In this document: one piece after another, positions 9,085 to 17,861 of the stretch | How positions within the stretch are numbered: position 1 is the stretch's first letter | Layout of the letters: each line of letters opens with the position of its first letter | Notes under the pieces: generated by a model | The model's input: the letters and a program-made list of their open reading frames with translations, nothing else | The model's database searches: none | What the model was told of the DNA's origin: nothing | Program-made: the position numbers and the translations under genes | Origin: Mesorhizobium comanense | GTDB lineage: Bacteria; Pseudomonadota; Alphaproteobacteria; Rhizobiales; Rhizobiaceae | DNA: 64,000 nt | Assembly (NCBI RefSeq): GCF_005503535.1 | Contig: NZ_SCNN01000026.1 | Span: forward strand, 1 to 64,000 | Reading direction: 5' to 3'

Positions 9085-10074
9085 ATGCAAACGCGCACAC
9101 TTGGAACAAGCGGCCTCGAAGTCTCGGCCATCGGGCTTGGCTGCATGGGGATCAGCCAATCCTACGGGCAGCCAATGGCAACGCCGGATGCTGTCCGTCT
9201 GATCAGGGCGGCGTTCGAGAGGGGCATCACCTTCTTCGATACAGCCGAGGTCTATGGACCGTTCACCAACGAGGAAGTCGTCGGCGAGGCGCTGCAGCCG
9301 ATCCGCGACCAGGTGGTGATCGCCACCAAATTCGGCATCGACATCGCCGGCAGCGCCGGTCACGAGGGCATGGACAGCCGGCCGCAGCACATACGCGACG
9401 TGGTCGAGGCCTCGCTCAAGCGGCTTCGGACCGACCGCATCGATCTTCTCTACCAGCACCGCGTCGACCCGGTCGTGCCGATCGAGGAGGTGGCGGGCAC
9501 GGTGAAGGAGCTGATCCTGGAGGGCAAGGTGAAGCATTTCGGCCTGTCGGAGGCCGGCGTGCGCACCATAAGGCGCGCGCATGCCGTGCAGCCGGTCGCG
9601 GCCCTGCAAAGCGAATATTCGCTATGGTGGCGCGAACCCGAGGAAGCGATCCTGTCGGTGCTGGAGGAACTGGGGATCGGCTTCGTGCCGTTCAGCCCGC
9701 TTGGCAAGGGTTTTCTGACCGGCGCCATCGACGCCAACACGACGTTCGACAGCAGCGACTTCCGCAACAGCGTGCCGCGCTTCGCCGAGGACGCCCGCAA
9801 GGCCAACCAGGCGCTGGTCGACGCGATCGTGGCGATCGCGGCACGCAAGAAGGCGACACCGGCCCAGGTCGCGCTCGCCTGGCTGCTGGCGCAAAAGCCC
9901 TGGATCGTGCCGATCCCCGGCACGACGAAGCTCAACCGGCTCGAGGAGAATATCGGGTCGGCCGCCATCGTGCTGACGCCGGACGATCTTGCCGCCATCG
10001 AAACCGCCGTCTCGGCGATTTCCGTGCAGGGAGAGCGCTATTCGCCGCAGCACGCGGCACGGATCGATCGCTAG
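9085..10074 (+). CDS. Aldo/keto reductase
   Basis: 329 residues from the ATG at 9085, which begins 1 base after the DUF2255 stop and has GAAGGAG upstream. The TIM-barrel AKR signatures are present: FFDTAEVYGPFTNEEVVG (catalytic Asp and Tyr), IATKFGI (Lys), LYQHRVDP (His) and the NADPH-binding end IPGTTKLNRLEENIGSA. It resembles the AKR13-type Tas/YakC-like reductases that reduce small aldehydes and ketones with NADPH. It is the fourth gene in the LysR-linked operon. Confidence 0.9.
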   Translation: MQTRTLGTSGLEVSAIGLGCMGISQSYGQPMATPDAVRLIRAAFERGITFFDTAEVYGPFTNEEVVGEALQPIRDQVVIATKFGIDIAGSAGHEGMDSRPQHIRDVVEASLKRLRTDRIDLLYQHRVDPVVPIEEVAGTVKELILEGKVKHFGLSEAGVRTIRRAHAVQPVAALQSEYSLWWREPEEAILSVLEELGIGFVPFSPLGKGFLTGAIDANTTFDSSDFRNSVPRFAEDARKANQALVDAIVAIAARKKATPAQVALAWLLAQKPWIVPIPGTTKLNRLEENIGSAAIVLTPDDLAAIETAVSAISVQGERYSPQHAARIDR

Positions 10075-10097
10075 GGGCGGGCACAGAGGAGAGCGAA

Positions 10098-10688
10098 ATG
10101 CGTCAGCCGGGCCTGCTCTCAAGGCGAAGTGCGCTCATGACCGCGCTTGCAGCGCCGCTGAGCACCGGATTGGGGCGTCCCGCCGGTGCGGCAAGCGCGC
10201 GGCGGGGCTCGGAAATCCTGGTCGCCTACTACACCCGTACCGGCAACACTGGGATCATCGCCCGGCAGATCCGCCGCGCCCTGGGGGCCGACCTGTTCGA
10301 GATCCGGACCGCCGATCCCTACCCGGAAGACTATGAGGAACAGGTGGCCGAGGCACAGCGGCAGCGCGATTCCGGCTTCGAGCCGCCGCTCGCCGCCACG
10401 GTGCCCGACATCGGGCCTTATCGGGCGGTGTTCCTCGGATTTCCGATCTGGGGCATGACCGCGCCCGCGGTGATCCGCTCCTTCCTGTCGCGGCACGACC
10501 TGTCCGGCAAGACCCTGGTGCCGTTCATCACCCATGGCGGCTATGGGGTCGGGCAGAGCCTGGATGTCCTCGCCGGCCATGCGCCAGGAGGGCGGCTGGT
10601 GGAAGGCTTTTCCAAACGGTGCGACCAGGAGCGCGAGACGTTGGCCGAGGTCACACGCTGGCTTGGCCGGGTCGAAATATCCGGCTGA
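10098..10688 (+). CDS. Flavodoxin with putative Tat signal
   Basis: 196 residues. The N-terminus has a twin-arginine motif (SRRSALM) followed by a hydrophobic stretch and an AGAAS cleavage-like site, so export by the Tat pathway with bound FMN is plausible. The flavodoxin fold begins at about residue 38 with the FMN phosphate loop YYTRTGNTG, and continues with FLGFPIWGMTAPAVIRSFL. A clear AGAGGAGAG site precedes the ATG. Exported flavodoxins next to AKR/SDR genes are recurrent, but their electron partners are unknown. Confidence 0.85.
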   Translation: MRQPGLLSRRSALMTALAAPLSTGLGRPAGAASARRGSEILVAYYTRTGNTGIIARQIRRALGADLFEIRTADPYPEDYEEQVAEAQRQRDSGFEPPLAATVPDIGPYRAVFLGFPIWGMTAPAVIRSFLSRHDLSGKTLVPFITHGGYGVGQSLDVLAGHAPGGRLVEGFSKRCDQERETLAEVTRWLGRVEISG

Positions 10689-10749
10689 ACGATCATTCGA
10701 ATACGCAAGCTGCCGCTTTGACGGCAGCGAAATCAGAAAGGAGATCATC

Positions 10750-11490
10750 ATGAGCGAGAACATCAAGGGCAAGGTCGTCGTCATCACCGGCGCCAGCAGC
10801 GGGCTGGGCGAAGCCGCGGCGCGGCTACTGGCCAAAGACGGCGCGAAACTGGTGCTGGGCGCACGCCGCCTCGACCGGCTGGAGACGCTGGCCGGCGAAT
10901 TGTCGCTCGGCAAGGACGCAGTGCTCGCGACCGACGTGACCGATGCGGGCCAGGTCCGGCGCCTCGTCGACCATGCGGCGAAGACGCATGGCCGCGTCGA
11001 CGTCATCATCAACAATGCCGGGCTGATGCCGCATTCGCCGCTGGAGCGCGGCAAGATCGAGGACTGGGACCGGATGATCGACGTCAACATCAAGGGCGTG
11101 CTCTACGGCATCGCCGCCGCGCTGCCGCACATGAAGGAGCAGAAGAGCGGCCACATCATCAACGTGTCCTCCGTCGCCGGCCACAAGGTGGGGCCGGGCG
11201 GTGCGGTCTATGCCGCCACCAAGCACGCGGTGCGCATCATCTCGGAAGGGCTGCGGCAGGAAGTAAAACCCTACAACATCCGCACCACCATCATCTCGCC
11301 CGGCGCGGTGGCGACGGAACTGCCCGACAGCGTGACCGAGGCCGATGTCGCGCAAGGGGTGAAGGCGCTCTACGACCGGGTGGCCATCCCGGCGGATTCC
11401 TTCGCCAGGACGGTGGTGTTCGCCATGAGCCAGCCTGATGATGTCGACATCAACGAGATATTGTTTCGGCCGACGGCGCAGGAGTATTGA
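10750..11490 (+). CDS. Short-chain dehydrogenase/reductase (SDR)
   Basis: 246 residues. Classical SDR features: the TGASSGLG dinucleotide loop near the N-terminus, NNAG, catalytic Ser in INVSSVAG, and YAATK (YxxxK). The length is typical. It starts at the ATG after GAAAGGAG, 61 bases beyond the flavodoxin stop, and appears to be the last gene of the cassette because a large inverted repeat follows. It is a probable NADP(H)-dependent oxidoreductase on a small carbonyl or alcohol; the substrate is unknown. Confidence 0.9.
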   Translation: MSENIKGKVVVITGASSGLGEAAARLLAKDGAKLVLGARRLDRLETLAGELSLGKDAVLATDVTDAGQVRRLVDHAAKTHGRVDVIINNAGLMPHSPLERGKIEDWDRMIDVNIKGVLYGIAAALPHMKEQKSGHIINVSSVAGHKVGPGGAVYAATKHAVRIISEGLRQEVKPYNIRTTIISPGAVATELPDSVTEADVAQGVKALYDRVAIPADSFARTVVFAMSQPDDVDINEILFRPTAQEY

Positions 11491-11534
11491 GGGCTAGGTG
11501 ATCGTTTCAGATTTCGACCTCGTCCGTTTAGGCG

Positions 11535-11719
11535 TTGGCGCTGCCCCTCATCTGCCTGCCGGCATCCTCTCCCCGTATAGTGACGGGGAGAGGGGCGCTG
11601 TCATCGCCGGCTTCGCCAATCACCTGCGTTGCAGAGTAGGCGCCAGGTTGCGGCCAGCCCCTTCTCCCCGTCACTATACGGGGAGAAGTGCCCGGCAGGG
11701 CGATGAGGGGCAGCGCCAA
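11535..11719. repeat. Inverted pair of mosaic repeat family A
   Basis: The outer 18-bp arms (11535-11552 and 11702-11719) are exact reverse complements, and each half carries the CTCCCCGT...ACGGGGAG hairpin seen at 2570. The stretch 11491-11952 holds no convincing gene; this element fills most of it. Confidence 0.85.
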
Positions 11720-11952
11720 CTTCGGCAATTGGCGGACCTGGCCACAGTGGCCTGTCTTGACGCGCCGCTCTTCCTGCTCCAGCCTGCCGTCATGTTCGCC
11801 CTCGCGCCCACCGACAACCAGCGACGCCGCCCACTGTGGAGCGGCAAGCTGATCGCGCGACGACAAGACCCGGCAGAATAGATCCGGTTCGTTCGTTTCC
11901 AGCCCCGCCCGCGACAGCAGCCGGCGGGGTTTTCATGCCTGGAGTTTCTTCA

Positions 11953-12417
11953 ATGACAGACAAGTCCATCTCCTTTCGGCCGGCCGAGCCCGCTGACGCC
12001 GCCGCGATCCGGGACATCGTGCGATCAGCCTACGCAAAGTGGGTGCCGGCAATCGGCCGCGAGCCGCTGCCGATGCGCGCCGACTACGACAAGGCGGTGG
12101 CCGAGCATCCGTTCGACCTTGCCATCGAGGATGCGCGTATAGTCGGCATGATCGAAACCGTGCTGGCTGACGATCATCTCTGGATCGAGAATGTCTGCGT
12201 CGCGCCGCAGGTACAGGGCAGGGGGATCGGGCGGCTGTTGCTGGAGCGGGCCGAGCGCAAGGCGGCCGAGGCCGGGCTGCGCGAGCTTCGGCTGCTGACC
12301 AATGGCGCCTTCGAGGCCAATGTGTTGTTGTACAAACGGCATGGTTATACGATCGACCGGGAGGAGCCGTTCATGGGCGGCATGACGGTCTATATGAGCA
12401 AGAGATTGACGCGATAG
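11953..12417 (+). CDS. GNAT-family N-acetyltransferase
   Basis: 154 residues beginning MTDKSISFRPAEPADA. It carries the GNAT acetyl-CoA motif VQGRGIGRLLLERAE (Q/RxxGxG/A) and a C-terminal YKRHGYTIDREEPF segment. GNATs of this layout acetylate small molecules or protein N-termini; the substrate cannot be read from sequence. The gene lies after a mosaic repeat, and the ACT-domain gene follows 27 bases later on the same strand. Confidence 0.85.
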   Translation: MTDKSISFRPAEPADAAAIRDIVRSAYAKWVPAIGREPLPMRADYDKAVAEHPFDLAIEDARIVGMIETVLADDHLWIENVCVAPQVQGRGIGRLLLERAERKAAEAGLRELRLLTNGAFEANVLLYKRHGYTIDREEPFMGGMTVYMSKRLTR

Positions 12418-12444
12418 CGGTCAATCGGAGGCAAGGGTACGACG

Positions 12445-12828
12445 ATGGCTGCCACGGTCAAACTGAAGCAACTGCCCGGGGCGTACGCGGTTTCGCGGCT
12501 GGGGCCGAGCGACGGCATTCCCGGCTGGGCGGACGGGCCGGGCTTCGTCAGCATCACCAGGACCGACGACGAGCTTTCGATCACGTGCCTGCAGGATCGC
12601 GTTCCAGGTTCGGTCAAGCACGACGGCGACTGGGTCGCCTTCAAATTGCAGGGGCCTTTCGCCTTCGACGAAACCGGCATCGTGTTGTCGGTCATCCAGC
12701 CGCTGTCGGAAAACGGGCTGGGCATCTTCCTGGTGTCCACCTTCGACGGAGATCATCTGCTGGTCAAGGCCGCCGACGAGGCCGCGGCCAGGCGGCACCT
12801 GGGCGACGCCGGACATACGCTGGTGTGA
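12445..12828 (+). CDS. ACT-domain-containing protein
   Basis: 127 residues with two ACT-like halves: about 10-60 (GPGFVSITRTDDELSITC) and about 65-127 (GPFAFDETGIVLSVIQPLSENGLGIFLVST). This matches the small stand-alone ACT proteins related to CASTOR-type sensors, which usually bind amino acids. The family role in bacteria is undefined. A GGAGG-like site precedes the ATG. Possibly cotranscribed with the GNAT upstream. Confidence 0.8.
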   Translation: MAATVKLKQLPGAYAVSRLGPSDGIPGWADGPGFVSITRTDDELSITCLQDRVPGSVKHDGDWVAFKLQGPFAFDETGIVLSVIQPLSENGLGIFLVSTFDGDHLLVKAADEAAARRHLGDAGHTLV

Positions 12829-12856
12829 GGTCGCCGGGGAGCGTGCACAGGGGTAG

Positions 12857-13026
12857 CGCTCTACGGCGCCCCCCTCAGTCCTGCCGGACATCTCCCCCAC
12901 AGGTGGGGAGATTGGCTGTCATCACGGCTTTCGCCAATCTCCAACGTTGAAAAGGAAGCGCCGATCGCGCGAACTGCCAATCTCCCCCCTCGTGGGGGAG
13001 ATGCCCGGCAGGGCAGAGGGGGGCGC
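12857..13026. repeat. Inverted mosaic repeat family B
   Basis: An outer GGCGCCCCCCTC arm pairs with GAGGGGGGCGC. Inside, a CATCTCCCCCAC segment and its inverse GTGGGGGAGATG flank a centre containing ATTGGC...GCCAAT. A close relative is at 25840-26022. The 12829-13215 gap contains this and then about 190 bases in which I see nothing definite. Confidence 0.85.
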
Positions 13027-13215
13027 GAAGGAACTCGACGGCGGTTTTTGAGGCATCAGCCTCCGTCGGGAGACCACTGCCCACGCTGGCTCAATCACTT
13101 CGCGTGCTGGCTCAACCACTTCGGGGGTTGCGTTTGACAGCGCCGATTGTGCATCGTTATCTCTAGCCCGATATCACGGCCGAAAACGGCCTGGCGGCAC
13201 CCCAAGGAGAAAACC

Positions 13216-14649
13216 ATGTCACACAATCTGCAGTTCTATATCGATGGCGCGTGGGTCGATCCTGTTGTGCCCAACACATTCGATGTCGTCGATCCGTCGA
13301 ACGAGGATGTCTTCGCGCAGATCTCGCTCGGCTCCAAGGCCGATGTCGACAAGGCGGTGGTCGCCGCCAAGCGCGCCTTCAACACGTTCGGCTTCACCTC
13401 CGTGGAAGAGCGGCTCGACATCCTCAACCGCGTCGTGGAGGTCTACAAGAAGCGCTCCAAGGACCTGGCGCTCGCCGTGTCGCGCGAGATGGGCGCGCCG
13501 CGCCAGATGGCGCTCGACAGCCAGGTCGGCATCGGGCTGGCGCATCTGACCAAAATGGTCGAGACGCTCAAGAATTTCCAGTTCCGTCACGTCAAGGGCA
13601 GTCACCTCATCGTCAAGGAGCCGATCGGCGTCGTCGGCCTGATCACGCCCTGGAACTGGCCGCTGAACCAGATCACCTGCAAGGTCGGCCCCGCGCTCGC
13701 GGCCGGCTGCACGATGGTGCTGAAGCCGTCGGAAATCGCCCCGCTCGACGCCATCATCTTCGCCGAGATCATCGACGAGGCCGGCGTGCCGAAGGGCGTG
13801 TTCAACCTCGTCAACGGCGACGGCCCGGGCGTCGGCCAGGCGCTGTCCAGCCACCCCGACATCGACATGATGTCGTTCACCGGCTCGACGCGCGCCGGCA
13901 TCCTGGTGGCCAAGGCCGCCGCCGACACGGTCAAGCGCGTGCATCAGGAACTGGGCGGCAAGTCGGCCAACATCCTGTTCCCGGATGTCGACCTCGCCAC
14001 CGCCGTCACCAAGGGCGTCGCGGGCTGCTTCGGCAACTCCGGCCAGTCCTGCAACGCGCCGACACGCATGTTCGTGCCGCGCGACCGTCATGACGAGGCC
14101 GCCGGTTACGCCAAGGCGGCGGCGGAGAAGTTCGTGGTCGGCCCCGCCGACGGCGCCGACACCAAGCTCGGCCCTGTCGTCAGCCAGGTGCAGTTCGACA
14201 AGATCCAGGACCTGATCCAGAGCGGCATCGACGAAGGCGCCACGCTGGTTGCCGGCGGCACGGGCCGTCCGGCCGAACTCAACCGCGGCTACTACATCAG
14301 GCCGACCGTGTTCGCCGACGTCACCCACGACATGCGCATCGCGCGCGAGGAGATCTTCGGGCCGGTGCTGGCGATCCTGCCCTACGACACTGTCGAACAG
14401 GCCGTCGAGCAGGCCAACGACACCGTCTACGGCCTTGCCTCCTACATCCAGGCCAAGGACATCCAGAAGGCCCGTGACGTGGCGGCGCGCATGCGCTCCG
14501 GCAATGTCTACATCAACTACCCGACCTGGGACGCCGGCCTGCCGTTCGGCGGCTACAAGCAGTCGGGCAATGGCCGCGAGTATGCCGAGTACGGGCTCGA
14601 GGATTTCCTCGAGATCAAGGGCATCGCTGGCTATGAGGCGGCGGAGTAA
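13216..14649 (+). CDS. Aldehyde dehydrogenase family protein
   Basis: 477 residues from the ATG at 13216, preceded by AAGGAGA; an upstream in-frame ATG at 13147 lacks a site. Catalytic Glu245 (HQELGGKS) and Cys279 (NSGQSCNAP) are present, with TPWNWP at the NAD pocket and the C-terminal PFGGYKQSGNGREYAEYG. It is a complete NAD(P)-dependent ALDH oxidising an aldehyde to an acid. It stands alone between mosaic repeats, so its pathway is not indicated. Confidence 0.92.
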   Translation: MSHNLQFYIDGAWVDPVVPNTFDVVDPSNEDVFAQISLGSKADVDKAVVAAKRAFNTFGFTSVEERLDILNRVVEVYKKRSKDLALAVSREMGAPRQMALDSQVGIGLAHLTKMVETLKNFQFRHVKGSHLIVKEPIGVVGLITPWNWPLNQITCKVGPALAAGCTMVLKPSEIAPLDAIIFAEIIDEAGVPKGVFNLVNGDGPGVGQALSSHPDIDMMSFTGSTRAGILVAKAAADTVKRVHQELGGKSANILFPDVDLATAVTKGVAGCFGNSGQSCNAPTRMFVPRDRHDEAAGYAKAAAEKFVVGPADGADTKLGPVVSQVQFDKIQDLIQSGIDEGATLVAGGTGRPAELNRGYYIRPTVFADVTHDMRIAREEIFGPVLAILPYDTVEQAVEQANDTVYGLASYIQAKDIQKARDVAARMRSGNVYINYPTWDAGLPFGGYKQSGNGREYAEYGLEDFLEIKGIAGYEAAE

Positions 14650-14687
14650 GGCATCGATCGCGCGGGGAGGCCGGTGGCCTGAAGCCG

Positions 14688-14870
14688 GCGCTGCCCCTCA
14701 CCTGCCTGCCGGCATCCTCTCCCCGTATAGTGACGGGGAGAGGGAAGCTGCATTGCCCTCGGCGCTTTTCTTGCAATGTTGATAATTGGCGAAACCCGTC
14801 GATGACGGCGTCTTTCTCCCCGTCACTATACGGGGAGAAATGTCCGGCAGGACAATGAGGGGCGGCGCAG
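14688..14870. repeat. Inverted pair of mosaic repeat family A
   Basis: Two inverted copies of the unit with CCGTATAGTGACGGGGAG and its reverse, separated by a centre containing AATTGGCGAAA. It fills most of the 340-bp gap after the aldehyde dehydrogenase gene. Confidence 0.85.
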
Positions 14871-14991
14871 ACGACCGCATCTCTCGCGCCCTGACAGGTC
14901 ATCGCAACGCGTCACCCTCCCGATACCGCTAGTTGTTGGCGCCTGCGGCATCGGGCAGGTTCGGCCGTCCTTGAACAATGGGGTGGCTGGA

Positions 14992-15210
14992 ATGAAAATT
15001 GCGAAAATGCTCGGCCTCGCGGCCATGGTGGCGACGGTGCTCGCGGTTGGCGTGGAGGCCAACGCCAAGTCGACGATCGCCAATTCGCCGTGCAAGGAGG
15101 ACCGGCAGCGGCTCTGCCCGCAATTTCCAAACGGCAAGGCCGGCCCGTGCCTGAAGAAGCATCTGAAGGAACTGAGCCCCGCCTGCAAGGCGAAGGTGCT
15201 GGGGGACTAG
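14992..15210 (+). CDS. Small secreted Cys-rich protein
   Basis: 72 residues from the ATG at 14992. A signal peptide (about residues 1-26, ending VEANAK) is followed by a short mature part with four cysteines at 34, 42, 53 and 65 in the pattern CKEDRQRLCP...PCLKKHLKELSPAC. This resembles one cysteine-rich GLG1-type repeat found in small rhizobial periplasmic proteins. Two disulfides are likely. Function unknown. A TTG 21 bases upstream is an alternative start. Confidence 0.65.
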   Translation: MKIAKMLGLAAMVATVLAVGVEANAKSTIANSPCKEDRQRLCPQFPNGKAGPCLKKHLKELSPACKAKVLGD

Positions 15211-15278
15211 GCGGGGGGGCGCGAAGCCTGCTTCATGGCGACTTGGCGCATGCATTGTGTTACGCGGCGCTGATCGAC

Positions 15279-15445
15279 CCCCACTCCGTCGAGCTTCGCT
15301 CGACACCTCTCCCCCGATCGACGGGGGAGAGGAAAGGCGCTTGGCTTTTTTGAGCTCGACGCCCGTCCGGCGAGGCTCCCTTCCTTTCCCTCCGGAGGGG
15401 GAAAGGTGGCGCTGCGAAGCAGCGACGGATTGGGGGAACCACAGC
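15279..15445. repeat. Mosaic repeat family C
   Basis: Contains CTCTCCCCCGATCGACGGGGGAGAGG and CCCTCCGGAGGG-type palindromes, and ends with CGACGGATTGGGGGAACCAC. The element at 22166-22342 carries the same blocks in reverse orientation. The 15211-15620 gap is made of this repeat plus the toxin-antitoxin operator. Confidence 0.8.
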
Positions 15446-15567
15446 GCAATCAAGCCCCGGGGTGACAATCAAGCCTCGGCTGATCAGTCACGCCAGTCAC
15501 GGAAGAGGTGTGCATAGCGTAGACGAAAGTGGGGCGGGGAACCCAGGTTTGTCGATGCTCCATCCCC

Positions 15568-15611
15568 TTGCCAATTGGCAAATTCATGCTATATCTCTGC
15601 CAATAGCAGAG
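15568..15611. promoter_or_regulatory. Operator of Xre/RES module
   Basis: A perfect 14-bp palindrome TTGCCAATTGGCAA (15568-15581) supplies TGCCAA and TTGGCA half-sites. A third TGCCAA occurs at 15598-15603 inside a second inverted repeat, CTCTGC/GCAGAG (15595-15600, 15606-15611), ending 9 bases before the antitoxin ATG. Multiple half-sites are the usual design for cooperative autorepression by antitoxin and toxin-antitoxin complex. Confidence 0.6.
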
Positions 15612-15620
15612 GTAAGCACC

Positions 15621-16031
15621 ATGCAGCTTCAGTCCATCGTCACCACGCCGGCTACGGTCGGGTCCGCCATTTCGGATGAAGAGGCGGGCGCCCTGGCGCG
15701 CACCACGGTCAACCTGTTCAAGGCGTGGAACCTGACCGATCTCGAAGCCTGCATCCTGCTCGGCGGCATCTCGGCACGCACCTGGGCGCGCTGGAAGGAG
15801 GGCGGCATCGGCCGCATCGACCGCGACCTGCGCACGCGCATGGCGCATCTGATGGGCATTCACAAGGGGTTGCGCTATCTCTTCACCGAGCCGGCACGTG
15901 GTTATGCCTGGATCCGCAAGCCCAATGCCACCTTCGGCGGGCAATCGGCGCTGGATCTGATGCTGCGCGGCGAAATCTCCGATCTTGCCGCTATGCGCGA
16001 ATGGCTGGACGCGGAGCGCGGTGCATGGTGA
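15621..16031 (+). CDS. Xre/MbcA/ParS-family antitoxin
   Basis: 136 residues. The N-terminal half is an Xre-like HTH (about 22-75; LEACILLGGISARTWARWKEG) and the C-terminal half is the toxin-binding DUF2384-type domain (GYAWIRKPNATFGGQSALDLML). This is the antitoxin partner of RES-domain toxins. It overlaps the RES gene by 7 bases, so translation is coupled. It begins at the ATG after AGAGGTAAG. Confidence 0.9.
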   Translation: MQLQSIVTTPATVGSAISDEEAGALARTTVNLFKAWNLTDLEACILLGGISARTWARWKEGGIGRIDRDLRTRMAHLMGIHKGLRYLFTEPARGYAWIRKPNATFGGQSALDLMLRGEISDLAAMREWLDAERGAW

Positions 16032-16723
16032 GCGGGCTCGCGGTTCGCCGCCGCGTCCACTGGCCGAAAACCTTCCGCATCATCCGCTCCATCCATCCGC
16101 CGATCGATCTGTTCGAGGATATTGCCGATCCGCGCGACTGGGAGGCGCTGGCCTCGGTCGAGGAGAAGACCAACCCGCGCATCCGGCTGGAGATCGGCGA
16201 TCTCGGCAAGGTGACGGCGGCAAGGCGTGTGTCCGGCCCCGGCGCCAGCTTCGTGATGGCGCCCTTCGTGCATTGCTCGACCTTGCGGCCCGGCCGCTTT
16301 TCCGACGGCAGCTACGGCATATACTATGCCGGCGACAGCGAGGATGTGGCGCTGGCCGAGACCATCCACCACCATCAGAAATTCATGCGCGCCACCCATG
16401 AGGCGCCGGGCTGGACGGCCGACTTTCGTGTGCTGGTCGGCAGCGTCGATCGCGATCTCGATGACGTCAATGCCGTGCCTGGCGTGCTCGATCCCGATGA
16501 CTATGCCGCCTCGCAGGCGGAGGGGCGGGAGCTGCGCGCCGCCGGCAGCGACGGGCTGCTGTGGAACAGCGTGCGCATGCCTGATGGCCAGTGCATCGGC
16601 GTCTTCTGGCCCGATGCCGTCACGGTTCCCAAGCAGGGCCGCCACTACAGTTACCACTGGGATGGCGGGCGCGTCGATTTCGTGCGCCAGCACGACACGG
16701 GCAAGGTGCTGGCGGTGGTGTGA
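16025..16723 (+). CDS. RES-domain toxin
   Basis: 232 residues. The RES fold is marked by Arg91 (GRFSDGSYGIYYAG), Glu112 (VALAETIHHHQ) and Ser182 (GLLWNSVRMPDG), the residues after which the family is named. Known RES toxins degrade or transfer NAD+, and are neutralised by the Xre-type antitoxin. All three key residues are present, so it looks intact. The 7-base overlap with the antitoxin and the upstream operator make a complete type II module. Confidence 0.9.
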   Translation: MVSGLAVRRRVHWPKTFRIIRSIHPPIDLFEDIADPRDWEALASVEEKTNPRIRLEIGDLGKVTAARRVSGPGASFVMAPFVHCSTLRPGRFSDGSYGIYYAGDSEDVALAETIHHHQKFMRATHEAPGWTADFRVLVGSVDRDLDDVNAVPGVLDPDDYAASQAEGRELRAAGSDGLLWNSVRMPDGQCIGVFWPDAVTVPKQGRHYSYHWDGGRVDFVRQHDTGKVLAVV

Positions 16724-16833
16724 AGCCGGTAGAGCTTCGTACCGAAACAGCACAATAAGCCTCGATGTCGTGGACAAGGACGATTTTGCGGGGATAAAAG
16801 GCGATTTGTGGCGCAGTCTGCGCGGGAGGATCG

Positions 16834-17748
16834 ATGCAAACACCGCTTCAGGCCCGTATTCTTGACCAGTTGCGGCAATTGCTCGGCGAGGCGCTGGAGC
16901 CTGGCGACCGCATCAACGAGGCAGAGATTTCGGACCGGCTCGGCGTCTCGCGCACGCCGGTCCGGCGCGCGCTGCAGCAGCTGCAGGCCGAAGGCGCCGT
17001 CGACTACGAGCAGAATCGCGGCTTCCGGCTCGCCGATGTCTCGCTGCTGCTGAAGAACTCCGAGGCCGAGCAGGAGATGCTACTCGACGAGCGCGTGATG
17101 CGCGACATGGCGATCGGCGAGTTGCGCTCGGTGATTTCGGAACGCGCGCTGATGCAGAAATACGCGGTCGCCAACGGCGTGCTGATGTCGACCCTGCGGC
17201 GGCTGACGCGAGACCATCTGGTCGAACCGTCGCCGGGGCGCGGCTGGATCTTCGCCGATGTCGGCGCCGAGGCGCTGGCCAACGGCTACCGCTTCCGCCA
17301 GATCATCGAGCCGGCGGCGATCCTGTCCGACGACTACGCCATCGATGCGCCGGCGCTGGAGGCGATCGACGCCGATCACGCCCACGCCATCGAGAACCTC
17401 GAGGCGATGGACCGTCGGCGCCTGTTCGACCTCGACGCCCGCTTCCACCGGCTGGTGGCGCAGGGCGCCAGGACGGCCGACCTGGTCGATGCCATCGAGC
17501 GTCAGAACAACATCCGCCGCGTCACCGAATATCTCGGCTTCGTCAGGCTGGAGCGGCTGCGCCAGTCGATGATCGAGCATCGCGGCATCATCGCCGCGCT
17601 GCTCCATGGCGAGCGCCAGACGGCCGCCGCGCTGATGCGCATCCACCTCCAGGTTTCGCGCGACGAGACCTTTGTCCACATGGAGCAGGATCTCGAGCGG
17701 GTGAGGGGCGGCAAGGTCAGGCTGAGCGGGGACGACGAGGAAGGCTGA
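16834..17748 (+). CDS. GntR-like regulator with two winged-helix domains and FCD-like C-terminus
   Basis: 304 residues. Residues 1-70 are a GntR winged HTH (INEAEISDRLGVSRTPVRRAL). Residues about 80-148 read as a second GntR-like winged helix (ERALMQKYAVANGVLMSTL, then RLTRDHLVEPSPGRGWIF). The C-terminal helical part (about 155-290; FDLDARFHRLV, SMIEHRGIIAALLHG) resembles an FCD effector domain. Ordinary FadR-like proteins have one DNA-binding domain. A GGGAGGATCG site precedes the ATG. No obvious target gene is adjacent. Confidence 0.8.
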   Translation: MQTPLQARILDQLRQLLGEALEPGDRINEAEISDRLGVSRTPVRRALQQLQAEGAVDYEQNRGFRLADVSLLLKNSEAEQEMLLDERVMRDMAIGELRSVISERALMQKYAVANGVLMSTLRRLTRDHLVEPSPGRGWIFADVGAEALANGYRFRQIIEPAAILSDDYAIDAPALEAIDADHAHAIENLEAMDRRRLFDLDARFHRLVAQGARTADLVDAIERQNNIRRVTEYLGFVRLERLRQSMIEHRGIIAALLHGERQTAAALMRIHLQVSRDETFVHMEQDLERVRGGKVRLSGDDEEG

Positions 17749-17801
17749 GGCTTGGACGAGGCTGGCGTGAAGGTGACATAGCCGCTCGTTCAATTCGATT
17801 A

Positions 17802-17830
17802 TTGCGTTTATTTCGGATATTGCGGATAAT
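17802..17830 (+). promoter_or_regulatory. Promoter of the HTH/PIN module
   Basis: TTGCGT (17802-17807), a 17-base spacer and GATAAT (17825-17830) fit a sigma-70-type promoter ending 31 bases before the antitoxin start. The spacer contains a CGGATA direct repeat (CGGATATTGCGGATAA) that could be the antitoxin operator. Confidence 0.5.
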
Positions 17831-17861
17831 GTCGCATCAAGGGCAATGATGGAGACGGACA

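Noticed and set aside
11498..11881. 127-codon open frame after the SDR gene
   Set aside because: It is largely made of the inverted mosaic repeat, without ribosome-binding site or domain.
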